From positions 1 to 42,291 of the forward strand of contig WFPC01000061.1 in assembly GCA_015487785.1 (NCBI GenBank): a DNA stretch of 42,291 nucleotides. Direction: 5' to 3'. The notes beneath the pieces were generated by a model. That model worked only from the letters and a program-made list of their open reading frames with translations. It had not been told where the DNA came from and searched no databases. Positions 1 to 7,650 of this stretch are shown one piece after another. A program made the position numbers and the translations under genes. This DNA comes from Gammaproteobacteria bacterium. Lineage in GTDB: Bacteria; Pseudomonadota; Gammaproteobacteria; S012-40. Within the stretch, counting starts at the first letter, position 1. Every line of letters begins with the position of its first letter.

Positions 1-57
1 GAAGGCGCGGATTTGCTCCATGGTCTGGAGCCCTTGGGTCTTGATGGTCACGATCAT
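1..57 (-). CDS. Transposase N-terminus (partial, runs off left edge)
   Basis: Only the first 19 codons are visible, reading MIVTIKTQGLQTMEQIRAF from an ATG at 57. A GGAGG sits directly before that ATG and about six bases before an in-frame GTG at 51, so the true start may be the GTG. The wording resembles the N-terminus of DDE transposases of IS481/ISNCY-like elements, which often begin with a TLEQIRAF-type helix. That match is from memory of the family and rests on very few residues. The direct repeats and the ACTCTGACCCC motif just upstream fit an IS end. The catalytic domain lies outside the window, so whether the gene is intact cannot be judged. Confidence 0.45.
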   Translation of the reverse strand, partial: MIVTIKTQGLQTMEQIRAF

Positions 58-225
58 CCTCCGATGATCCCAGAACCCGACCCCGTTCAGGCTCACTTCT
101 CGTTGGAATCACGCCCGCCCTTCAGGCTCATGTGTCATTGGAAGAGGCTAGATATCGGAAATCGGGCAAGAATCAATTACTCTGACCCCTTTGATGTGGC
201 GATGACCTAAATTCGACAGTTTCTG
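58..225. mobile_element. Probable terminal region of an insertion sequence
   Basis: This non-coding stretch lies between the partial transposase and the M67 peptidase gene. It holds two 23-base direct repeats 35 bases apart and, at 176-189, the string ATTACTCTGACCCC, which I associate with the ends of scattered transposable elements. No clear target-site duplication can be recognised with only one end present. The outer boundary is somewhere between about 170 and 225. Confidence 0.4.
86..143. repeat. Two imperfect 23-bp direct repeats, 35-bp period
   Basis: Copies at 86-108 and 121-143 share TTCAGGCTCA, then a variable seven bases, then TTGGAA, and are identical at 19 of 23 positions. They lie just upstream of the partial transposase. 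By analogy with other elements they may be transposase binding sites near the IS end; that role is inference. Confidence 0.6.
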
Positions 226-627
226 CTAGTCGGTCAGTTCCAGTTCGACTTCTTCCACACTCCCGTCGCGCAGGCGGAAGCCGCGCATCTCCAGTACGCC
301 CGTGGTGCCCAGGGAAATGATCAGGTAGACCGCTTCCGGATACTGGGCCTCGCGCAGGTCGGTGGCCGAGGGGCGGGCCGGGCCATGAGGGTGGGAATGG
401 TAGATGGCCAGAAGCCGTTCACCTCTTTCCCGCATCTGGCGCATGGCGTCGATTTGCTGGGCCGGATCCAGGCGATAGCGATGGCTTGGTTCCGCGGCCA
501 CGTTGGCCACCGGGTAACAGTGCGGTGGATGGCGACCGTCGCCACCGATGAGACCGCAGATTTCCTGTTCCGGTTGACTCTGGGCCTGGGCCAGCAGTTG
601 GTTGACGAGGGGGCGGGGCAGTTGCAT
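226..627 (-). CDS. M67 family (JAMM/MPN) metallopeptidase
   Basis: A 133-residue single-domain JAMM protein. The full zinc motif is visible: Glu22, His77-x-His79, then Ser87-x-x-Asp90 (HSHPHGPARPSATD). Bacterial stand-alone M67 proteins are thought to remove C-terminal residues from ubiquitin-like sulfur carriers or cleave related bonds, often beside moeB/thiS-type genes. No such partner is visible here, so the substrate is unknown. It begins 16 bases after prmC on the same strand and is probably the last gene of the hemA-prfA-prmC transcript. The IS end lies just downstream and may have separated it from former neighbours. Family assignment is firm; function is open. Confidence 0.88.
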   Translation of the reverse strand: MQLPRPLVNQLLAQAQSQPEQEICGLIGGDGRHPPHCYPVANVAAEPSHRYRLDPAQQIDAMRQMRERGERLLAIYHSHPHGPARPSATDLREAQYPEAVYLIISLGTTGVLEMRGFRLRDGSVEEVELELTD

Positions 628-643
628 GGGGTATCTCCTATCA

Positions 644-1489
644 TCAGCCGGGCCAACGGGCCAGGCTGACGCGTTCCAGGCCGGCCAGATCGCGGCGGCT
701 GGTGCAGTCCCGGTAGCCCAGGGTAGTCAGCAATTGGCGCATTGCCTGGCCTTGTCGGGCGCCGTGTTCCAGTACCAGCCAGCCGCCGGCACGCAGGGTA
801 TCACGGGCCTGATGGGCGATCGCGAGCAGCTCGGCCAGGCCGTTCCCGTCGGCGATCAGGGCCTGACGGGGCTCGTGACGCAGCACCGAAGCCTCCAGCT
901 CGGGGTCGTCGGCGGCCACGTAGGGAGGGTTGGCGGCGATCAACTCCAGGCTGCGTGGGCCGAAGGGGCACAGCCAGTGGCCCAGGAGCAGGCGCACATT
1001 GTCCAGCTTCAGGCGTCGGCGGTTGTCGCGGGCCACTGCGAGGGCGGCAGCGGAACGGTCGCTGGCGAAAATATTCAGCTCCGGGCGTTCGCTGGCCAGG
1101 GCCAGGGCGATGGCGCCGGAGCCGGTGCCAAGGTCGGCCACATTGCGGGGTGAGCCCTTGTCCAGCAATTCCAATGCGGTTTCCACCAGAATCTCGGTTT
1201 CCGGGCGCGGCACCAGTACATCCGGGGTCACGCGCAGCTTGAGGGACCAGAACTCCTGTTCGCCCAGAAGATAGGCCAGGGGCTCGCCCCGGCGGCGGCG
1301 TGCCAGCAGGTGTTCGAGGTAGTGTTGCTGCGCGGCGTCCAGGGTTTTCTCTGGCCAGGCATGCAGGTGGCTGCGGTTTACCCCCAGGCAGTGGGCGAGC
1401 AGAAGTTCACCGTCCAGGCGGGGTGAGTGGCTGTGGGCCGTCAGTTGCCGGCCGGCCTGGCGCAGGGCTTGGCCGATGGTGAGGGACAT
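644..1489 (-). CDS. prmC: Peptide chain release factor N5-glutamine methyltransferase PrmC
   Basis: A 281-residue SAM-dependent methyltransferase that methylates the Gln of the GGQ loop in RF1 and RF2. The N-terminal helical substrate-recognition domain covers about residues 1-80. The SAM-binding motif DLGTGSG follows at about 119-125, and the catalytic NPPY is at 187-190. Length matches the family. It starts three bases after the prfA stop codon, so enzyme and substrate are translated from the same message, the usual hemA-prfA-prmC arrangement of Gammaproteobacteria. Nothing unusual is visible. Confidence 0.97.
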   Translation of the reverse strand: MSLTIGQALRQAGRQLTAHSHSPRLDGELLLAHCLGVNRSHLHAWPEKTLDAAQQHYLEHLLARRRRGEPLAYLLGEQEFWSLKLRVTPDVLVPRPETEILVETALELLDKGSPRNVADLGTGSGAIALALASERPELNIFASDRSAAALAVARDNRRRLKLDNVRLLLGHWLCPFGPRSLELIAANPPYVAADDPELEASVLRHEPRQALIADGNGLAELLAIAHQARDTLRAGGWLVLEHGARQGQAMRQLLTTLGYRDCTSRRDLAGLERVSLARWPG

Positions 1490-1492
1490 GGC

Positions 1493-2581
1493 TCAGTGGG
1501 CTTCCCCCAGCGCCGCCAGTTGGTCGGCCTGGTATTCGTTGTTGAGGGGGTCGATCACCTGTTCCAGTTCACCGGCCATAATCTGCTCCAGTTTGTACAG
1601 AGTGAGGTTGATGCGATGGTCGGTGACCCGGCCCTGCGGGAAATTGTAGGTGCGGATGCGCTCCGAGCGATCACCCGAGCCCACCAGGCTCTTGCGGGTG
1701 GCGGCCTGTTCGGCGGCCTGCCGGTCCTGTTCCGCCTGCAACAGCTTGGCCTGCAGGACGGCCATGGCGCGGGCACGGTTCTTGTGCTGGGAGCGCTCGT
1801 CCTGGCATTCCACTACCGTGCCAGTGGGCAGGTGGGTGATGCGAATGGCGGAATCGGTCTTGTTGACGTGCTGGCCGCCGGCGCCGGAGGCGCGGAAGGT
1901 GTCGATCTTGAGATCGGCGGGGTTGATTTCGATGTGTTCCACCTCGGCCACTTCCGGCATCACTGCGACGGTGCAGGCGGAGGTGTGGATGCGTCCCTGG
2001 GCCTCGGTTTCCGGAACCCGCTGGACCCGATGGGCGCCGGATTCGAATTTCAGCCTGGCATATACTCCTTTGCCGCTGATGCGGGCGATGATTTCCTTGT
2101 AGCCACCGTGTTCGCCGGGGCTCTCGCTCAGGATCTCCACCTGCCAGCCCTGGCGTTCGGCGTAACGGGAATACATGCGGAACAGGTCGCCGGCGAACAA
2201 TGCCGCCTCGTCGCCACCAGTGCCCGCACGAATTTCCAGAAAGACGTTGCTGTTGTCGCGCGGATCCCTGGGTAGCAACAGTTTCTGCAGTTCCAGGGCG
2301 AGACGTTCGCTGTGCTGGCGGGCCTGTTGCAACTCCTCGCGGGCCAGCTCGCGCATTTCCGGGTCCTGGTCTTTGAGCATCTCCTCGGCTTGTCGCATGG
2401 TCTCCAGACTGGCCTGGTATTGCCGGTAGGTCTCCGCCACCGGCAGGAGTTGGGCGTGCTCCATGGACAGTTCACGAAAGCGGCTCGGGTCGTTGAGAGT
2501 TTCCGGCGCGGCGAGCAGGGCGTTGATTTCTTCCACCCGCTCGGAGACCTTGTCCAGCTTGGCAAGAATAGTGGGATTCAC
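1493..2581 (-). CDS. prfA: Peptide chain release factor 1
   Basis: A 362-residue class I release factor that reads UAA and UAG and triggers peptidyl-tRNA hydrolysis. The GGQ motif lies at 235-237 within [14 protein letters not shown]; Gln237 is the predicted PrmC target. The stop-codon recognition motif is P190-E-T192, the PxT form of RF1 rather than the SPF of RF2. The start is four bases from the hemA stop, and prmC follows after three bases, so the three genes are almost certainly one operon. Confidence 0.98.
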   Translation of the reverse strand: MNPTILAKLDKVSERVEEINALLAAPETLNDPSRFRELSMEHAQLLPVAETYRQYQASLETMRQAEEMLKDQDPEMRELAREELQQARQHSERLALELQKLLLPRDPRDNSNVFLEIRAGTGGDEAALFAGDLFRMYSRYAERQGWQVEILSESPGEHGGYKEIIARISGKGVYARLKFESGAHRVQRVPETEAQGRIHTSACTVAVMPEVAEVEHIEINPADLKIDTFRASGAGGQHVNKTDSAIRITHLPTGTVVECQDERSQHKNRARAMAVLQAKLLQAEQDRQAAEQAATRKSLVGSGDRSERIRTYNFPQGRVTDHRINLTLYKLEQIMAGELEQVIDPLNNEYQADQLAALGEAH

Positions 2582-2584
2582 GGG

Positions 2585-3847
2585 TCAATCGTTGTTTTTG
2601 AGGCCGAACAGTTCCTGGGCGGCGCGCAGCAGTTCCTGTTGGTCGTTGCGGCTGGCCTCGCGCAGGCGCACGGTGGGTGTGTGGGCCAGTTTGTTGGTGA
2701 GGCCGTGGGCCAGCTTCTGCAGCAGTTGGCGGGGATCGGCGCCGTTTTCCAGTTGCCGCAGGGCGGTCTCCACTTCCTGTTGGCGAATGCGGTCGTTGCG
2801 TTCCCGGTAACGGCGCAGGATATCGATGTTCTTCTGAGCCTGTACCCAGCCCATGAAATCGTGCACCTGCATGTCGATGATTTCCTCGGCCTGGGCGGCA
2901 GCCTCACGGCGCGATTTCAGCCCTTCCTCGATGATGCCTTGCAGGTCGTCCACGGTATACAGGTAGATGTCGGCCAGTTCGCCTACTTCCGGCTCGATAT
3001 CGCGCGGCACGGCGATGTCCACCATCAGCACCGGGCGACGTTTGCGAATGCGAATGGCGCGTTCCACGCTACCCTTGCCCAGGATGGGCAAGGGACTGGC
3101 GGTAGAGGAGATGACGATGTCAGCCTCTGCCAGGTGGTCGGGTATGTCGGCCAGGGCGATGGCATAGGCACCCAGTTCCTCGGCCAGCTTCTGGGCCCGC
3201 TCCACCGTGCGGTTGGCGATGATCATGCGACCGATGCCGTTTTCTTTCAGATGGCGGGCGGCCAGCTCGACGGTTTCGCCGGCACCGATCAGCAGCGCGG
3301 TGTGCTTCTCGAAGTTGCTGAAGATCTGCCGGGCCAGGTTAACCGCGGCAAAGGCCACCGATACCGGGCTGGCGCCGATGGCGGTGTCGGTGCGGATACG
3401 CTTGGCCACGTTGAAGGTGTGCTGGCAGAGCTTGTTGAGCACGGTGCCCAGGGTGCCGGCCTCGGCGGCCGTGCGGTAGGCCGATTTCACCTGGCCGAGA
3501 ATCTGTGGCTCGCCCAGCACCAGGGAATCCAGTCCGCTGGCCACCCGCAGCAGGTGGCGCACAGCCGCCTGGTCGGGGTGCAGGTAGACATAGGGACGGA
3601 TGGCGTCGCGCTCCAACCGGTGATAGCGGGAGAACCAGTGCTCGATGAGCTGGGAATCGTCCGGCTTGTCCACGCAGCAATACAGCTCGGTGCGGTTGCA
3701 GGTGGAGAGGATGGCGGCTTCGCGCACGCTGGGTGGAGTGGTGAGGTCACGCAGGGCCTCGGGCAGGCGCTCGGGGGCGAAAGCCACCCGTTCCCGGATC
3801 GCGACCGGTGCCGTTTTGTGGTTGATTCCGAAAGCCAGTAAGCGCAT
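2585..3847 (-). CDS. hemA: Glutamyl-tRNA reductase
   Basis: A 420-residue enzyme that reduces glutamyl-tRNA(Glu) to glutamate-1-semialdehyde, the first committed step of C5-pathway tetrapyrrole synthesis. The catalytic Cys50 sits in LSTCNRTELY. The NADPH-binding segment follows at about 185-200 (LLIGAGETVELAA), and a C-terminal helical dimerisation domain ends the protein. It is the first gene of a minus-strand operon with prfA and prmC and is divergent from the esterase gene. Its promoter should lie in 3848-3940, an AT-rich stretch, but I see no clear -35/-10 pair. The next pathway enzymes hemC and hemD are about 21 kb away in this window. Confidence 0.97.
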   Translation of the reverse strand: MRLLAFGINHKTAPVAIRERVAFAPERLPEALRDLTTPPSVREAAILSTCNRTELYCCVDKPDDSQLIEHWFSRYHRLERDAIRPYVYLHPDQAAVRHLLRVASGLDSLVLGEPQILGQVKSAYRTAAEAGTLGTVLNKLCQHTFNVAKRIRTDTAIGASPVSVAFAAVNLARQIFSNFEKHTALLIGAGETVELAARHLKENGIGRMIIANRTVERAQKLAEELGAYAIALADIPDHLAEADIVISSTASPLPILGKGSVERAIRIRKRRPVLMVDIAVPRDIEPEVGELADIYLYTVDDLQGIIEEGLKSRREAAAQAEEIIDMQVHDFMGWVQAQKNIDILRRYRERNDRIRQQEVETALRQLENGADPRQLLQKLAHGLTNKLAHTPTVRLREASRNDQQELLRAAQELFGLKNND

Positions 3848-3910
3848 ACAATTGGAGCCGGGATTAATCGAACGGATAATTTTCTTAAATGTGGCCTGTT
3901 AATACAAGCA

Positions 3911-3932
3911 AAAACCCCAAAAAAAGGGTTTT
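3911..3932. terminator. Small terminator-like hairpin between hemA and the esterase
   Basis: A 7-bp stem, AAAACCC with GGGTTTT, closes an 8-base A-rich loop. Read on the minus strand it is followed by a run of five T, so it could stop antisense transcription towards hemA. Read on the plus strand it sits in the esterase leader, just upstream of the ribosome binding site. Its role is unclear. Confidence 0.4.
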
Positions 3933-3952
3933 ATGCATCCGGGAGGTAAACG

Positions 3953-4615
3953 ATGATGGATGATGGGCAGGAGCTGTCTTGCGTGGTGGTTGACCCCCCG
4001 GGGCCAGTGGATGCCTGCGTGGTCTGGCTGCACGGGCTGGGAGCCGATGGACACGATTTCGAGCCTCTGGTGCCCCACTTGGGCTTGCCCGCGGGGCACG
4101 GGGTGCGCTTCGTGTTCCCCCATGCGCCGGTGCAGCCGGTGACTCTCAATGGTGGCATGCGCATGCGGGCCTGGTACGACATCGTTTCCCCGGATCTGGA
4201 GCGGGAGGTGGATCACCAGGGCATCCGGGCGGCTTGCTCCCGGGTCGGCGCCCTGCTCCAGCGGGAGCGAAATCGCGGGGTGGCCGCCGGGCGCGTGGTG
4301 CTGGCAGGATTCTCCCAGGGTGGCGTGGTGGCCTTGCATCACGGCTTGTATCGGGAGTCGGCGCTGGCGGGGATTCTGGCGCTGTCGTGTTACTGGGTGG
4401 CCGGGCAGGCGCCGCCGCGGGCCGTGGCGCCGGTGCTGATGATGCACGGGCGTTTCGATGAGGTGGTGCCATTGGCTCTGGCGCAGCGCTCCTGCCTGGC
4501 CCTGCAGGCGGCGGGGGTGACGGTACAGTGGCGCGAGTATGCCATGGGCCATGAGGTGTGCCCCGAGCAGATTGGCCATATCGGCACCTGGTTGCGTCGG
4601 GTGTTGGCGCTATGA
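3953..4615 (+). CDS. Carboxylesterase / phospholipase family alpha/beta hydrolase
   Basis: A 220-residue cytoplasmic serine hydrolase of the carboxylesterase 2 / acyl-protein thioesterase type. The nucleophile Ser121 is in GFSQGG, Asp169 in HGRFDE and His200 in MGHEV, completing the triad; an HGLGADG oxyanion-loop motif lies at 27-33. The physiological substrate cannot be told from sequence. The start at 3953 is supported by GGAGG at 3942-3946; a second ATG directly follows. The gene is divergent from hemA, and its last six bases overlap the 3' end of convergent cyaA. Confidence 0.9.
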   Translation: MMDDGQELSCVVVDPPGPVDACVVWLHGLGADGHDFEPLVPHLGLPAGHGVRFVFPHAPVQPVTLNGGMRMRAWYDIVSPDLEREVDHQGIRAACSRVGALLQRERNRGVAAGRVVLAGFSQGGVVALHHGLYRESALAGILALSCYWVAGQAPPRAVAPVLMMHGRFDEVVPLALAQRSCLALQAAGVTVQWREYAMGHEVCPEQIGHIGTWLRRVLAL

Positions 4616-7378
4616 GATACGTGCCATGCCCAGGCGTTCTTCGAACAGACGCTTGTATTTGAGGATTTGCAGCGTGGTGACGTGGCGACTGTCCTTGGCC
4701 TTGACCAGGGCTGGGTCGATGTGCACCGAAGAGATCAGCAGCTTGCCGGCTTGGGTGCGGACATGCTGTGCCACGTGCTGGAATATCCGGCTGCCCAGTT
4801 CGGTGGAGTCGAAACGGGTGTTTTGATACTCGAACAGGAAGACCGGTTTGCCGTTGCTCAGCTTGCCCTGGGCACGCAGTGGAGGCAGGGGATGATCCAG
4901 GAAGGCCTCCGGTGGAATCTGTTGCAGCCGCTGGCCCAGGGGGGCTTTTTGCAGCACGTAGTAGCTGATTTCGATGCCGTCGGCCAGGGTGCCGCGCAGC
5001 ACTTGCCGGTAACAGTGCAGCGCAGTGTGGGTATCGCAACGGGGCAGGCGCTGCAGGAATACCGCGCCATATTCGTCCAGCACATAGGCCAGCATGCCAT
5101 CGTCTCGCGGCGCCACCACCACCTGGACGGCTCCGGCGGTGTTGATGCCGGCCAGGGTGGCCAATGTGGAACGGCGCAGGGATTGGCTTTCCAGCACGAA
5201 GGGCCGGAAACGGGTGTTGTTGGTTTCCAGCGCACGGGTCAGGAGCAGGGCGTTGGCGTAGGGGCGCACGGTGAAACGGTCGTCCTCGCGTTGGATCAGA
5301 TGGTATTTGCCCCCCGCTTCGACGATGAACTTGCGCTCCAGCCCCTGCGGGCCATCGAGCAAGGCGTTCTCCATCTCGCCGATCAACTCGCGTACCCGCG
5401 TGGTCAGACGCTGGCCCACGTGTACCGTGGTGCATTCCACGTGCAGGGCGGGCAAGGGCCTGGGGCGGTCTTCGGCGATGGCGTGGCTGAAGAAATCGCA
5501 CAATTGCCGCAACAAGCCGGCCATGCCCGTCTGATAGTCGCTGTAGGCCTCGCGCCAACTGGTAATGTGGAACAGCTCGCTAGTGGCGACCAGGGTGTGG
5601 CCGCGGTCGTTGAAGTGCAGAGCATCGGTGTCGCCGCTGGTGACGCGCTTTTCCTTTCCCGCGAGCAATGGCATGGGGATGTGGCTGGCATTGAGAAAGA
5701 GTGTCGCCGACAGCGGTTCGCTGGGACGTAACAGGTCGTCGTTACTGGGCTGGAAATTCTTCAGGTCCGAGCATTGCCTGGTCAGGGCGCCGACGATATG
5801 GTCGAAATCACTCACATCGATATCGGCCTCGGGGGCGATGACCAGTTTTTGGGTGCCCTTGCTGCAGACCTGGTTGAGGAAACTCCAGGCGGCCAGTTCC
5901 ACCAGGCCGGTGGTCTTTTTCAGTGGTACATGCTGCTTGACCTGGCTTGCCGGGACCTTGCCGCGAAACAGCAGCCAGTGGTTGCGCTTGCGGCGGTCGC
6001 TGACCTGAACGATGCTCAGGGTGTCTTCGCTGATGTCTTTCTTGATGCCGCGGTTGATGATCTCGATCTTGCCCGGGCTGCGCTTGAACATCACGTACAG
6101 TTTGCGACCCAGGATGGTGAGATCACGGGGCTCTATCAGGCTGGTGCTACCTTGTTCGCGCACGAAGCGGGACAGGTACTGATAACTGCGGGTGAGATGT
6201 TCTATCAGCAGCTTGCGTTCTTCCATGACCTCGCTCACCGACCACTCCTGGTAGCCGTCGATCAGCGCGATCTGGGTATCGTTCCAGCCCCAGCGCCGGA
6301 CCAGTCGTTCGATCACCGGGTAGCGCCAGCTATCGCCGGGCTGGGTTTTGCTCAGCGGCAGGTCGAGCTTGATGTAGAAGCTGCGCCGGATGATTTCCAG
6401 GCGGGTGTCGTCGTTCAGCTTGCCCAGGTAGTCTTCCAGCGTTTCCAGCAGCATGAGGTAGGGGTCCAGTGCCTGCCAGTCGTCCTCGCCTTGGTATACC
6501 CGCTGTTTGAATTGCAGCGACAGAGGAATGCCGTTGTTGTGTGCATAGGCCTCCATCAGGGTGATTTTGAGAGCGGACTTGTAGGGTGAGTCGATGCCCT
6601 TGTAGATCTGCCATACCGCGGCACCGAAGTATTCCTCGGGCGGGATTCGGGGCAGGCCGCCGAAATCGATGATGTCGATGGGCTTGAGAGCCTGTTGCGC
6701 GAGCAATTCCTGCTTGATGTCTTCATAACGGTGCTCGTCTCGGGGGGGGATGAACCACCACAGCGGATATTTGCCCGCCAGCCACAGGCTTGTGCGGTAG
6801 AACTCGTCCAGCAGCAGCAGATGTTGGGCGGTGCCGCTGCTCTCGCTGGACAGCTCGGTGGTCTCGCCGGCGCGAAAACGCTCGGCATTCATCAGGAAGA
6901 AATGGACTTCCAGGCCGATTTCATCGGCCATTTTCTCGATGCTGCTGGCCTTGGCCTGCAGCTGCCCGATTTGTTCCGAGGTGAGGTCCGGGCGATGACA
7001 CAGCCAGATGTCGAAGTCACTCTTGCGCGAGAAGGCCAGGCTGCCGCTGCTGCCCATCAGGAACAGGGCCTCGATGTCGAACAGCTGGTGATGGCTGCGC
7101 TCGGGAGCGAAGCTGGGCCAGTATTTGCGAGCCAGTTGCAGGGTGTTCTTGTCGATGTGATAGTTGGCCAGGCCCTCGGGGACCGCGTGCCCGCGGAAAC
7201 AGGGCAGGCTGGGGTGATTGACATGGAACAGCAACGGCAAGAGGGTGAGAAAATCCTGTTGCCGTGGGCGCAGCGACTGTCGGGTTTTCTCCAGGCGCGA
7301 GCGATTGAGTGCGACGAAACGCTGTCGCAGGGATTCGACTTGAGGTGCGCAGTCGCGCATCGGGATTGGTGCTTCCAT
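4610..7378 (-). CDS. cyaA: Class I adenylate cyclase
   Basis: Makes cAMP from ATP. The N-terminal nucleotidyltransferase core is recognisable by the GSS-G-S segment followed by SDFDIWLCH, where the two Asp bind metal. The remaining roughly 700 residues are the regulatory region typical of enterobacterial CyaA, which responds to the sugar phosphotransferase system in E. coli. I place the start at the ATG at 7378 (922 residues, MEAPIPMRD), because residues upstream of it look unlike the family; an in-frame ATG at 7537 would add 53 residues. Both possible starts have weak ribosome binding sites. The stop codon overlaps the convergent esterase gene, with no terminator between them. Confidence 0.93.
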   Translation of the reverse strand: MEAPIPMRDCAPQVESLRQRFVALNRSRLEKTRQSLRPRQQDFLTLLPLLFHVNHPSLPCFRGHAVPEGLANYHIDKNTLQLARKYWPSFAPERSHHQLFDIEALFLMGSSGSLAFSRKSDFDIWLCHRPDLTSEQIGQLQAKASSIEKMADEIGLEVHFFLMNAERFRAGETTELSSESSGTAQHLLLLDEFYRTSLWLAGKYPLWWFIPPRDEHRYEDIKQELLAQQALKPIDIIDFGGLPRIPPEEYFGAAVWQIYKGIDSPYKSALKITLMEAYAHNNGIPLSLQFKQRVYQGEDDWQALDPYLMLLETLEDYLGKLNDDTRLEIIRRSFYIKLDLPLSKTQPGDSWRYPVIERLVRRWGWNDTQIALIDGYQEWSVSEVMEERKLLIEHLTRSYQYLSRFVREQGSTSLIEPRDLTILGRKLYVMFKRSPGKIEIINRGIKKDISEDTLSIVQVSDRRKRNHWLLFRGKVPASQVKQHVPLKKTTGLVELAAWSFLNQVCSKGTQKLVIAPEADIDVSDFDHIVGALTRQCSDLKNFQPSNDDLLRPSEPLSATLFLNASHIPMPLLAGKEKRVTSGDTDALHFNDRGHTLVATSELFHITSWREAYSDYQTGMAGLLRQLCDFFSHAIAEDRPRPLPALHVECTTVHVGQRLTTRVRELIGEMENALLDGPQGLERKFIVEAGGKYHLIQREDDRFTVRPYANALLLTRALETNNTRFRPFVLESQSLRRSTLATLAGINTAGAVQVVVAPRDDGMLAYVLDEYGAVFLQRLPRCDTHTALHCYRQVLRGTLADGIEISYYVLQKAPLGQRLQQIPPEAFLDHPLPPLRAQGKLSNGKPVFLFEYQNTRFDSTELGSRIFQHVAQHVRTQAGKLLISSVHIDPALVKAKDSRHVTTLQILKYKRLFEERLGMARIS

Positions 7379-7548
7379 TACTGCCGTTGTATCGGCAGCG
7401 GACGCGAGTTCTTTATCCGGGCCGTTGCGCAACTCGATCCGAGCAGACGGTGCAACTATTTGACACTCAAGGAAATGATGTGGGGTATGGCGATTTTTGG
7501 CCGGGAAGAGGTCATGGCTGTTGGGCTTAGGCTGCACCGGTCTCGGGA

Positions 7549-7625
7549 GGCGGGTGAACCCGGCGGTTCAAGTCGGATTCACCCGCCGCGCCAAGCAGTC
7601 CGGCGTCGCATTTCCTGCGCCGGAC
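7549..7625. terminator. Two tandem inverted repeats between amt and cyaA
   Basis: The first is a perfect 10-bp stem, GGCGGGTGAA at 7549-7558 with TTCACCCGCC at 7578-7587. The second is a perfect 8-bp stem, GTCCGGCG at 7598-7605 with CGCCGGAC at 7618-7625. Both lie just downstream of the amt stop codon. Neither has a T run, so they are more likely Rho-related or 3'-stabilising structures than classical terminators. Confidence 0.45.
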
Positions 7626-7650
7626 GGGCAGCCGGCTGGAAAACGGCGTG

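Noticed and set aside
2312-3841. Long plus-strand open frame of 509 codons antisense to hemA and prfA
   Set aside because: It is the mirror of high-GC codon bias in two well-identified genes, with low-complexity His/Gln/Gly-rich translation and no known domain.
4146-5558. Minus-strand Pro/Arg-rich frame of 470 codons through cyaA and the esterase
   Set aside because: Out of frame with cyaA, low complexity, and crosses the convergent boundary.
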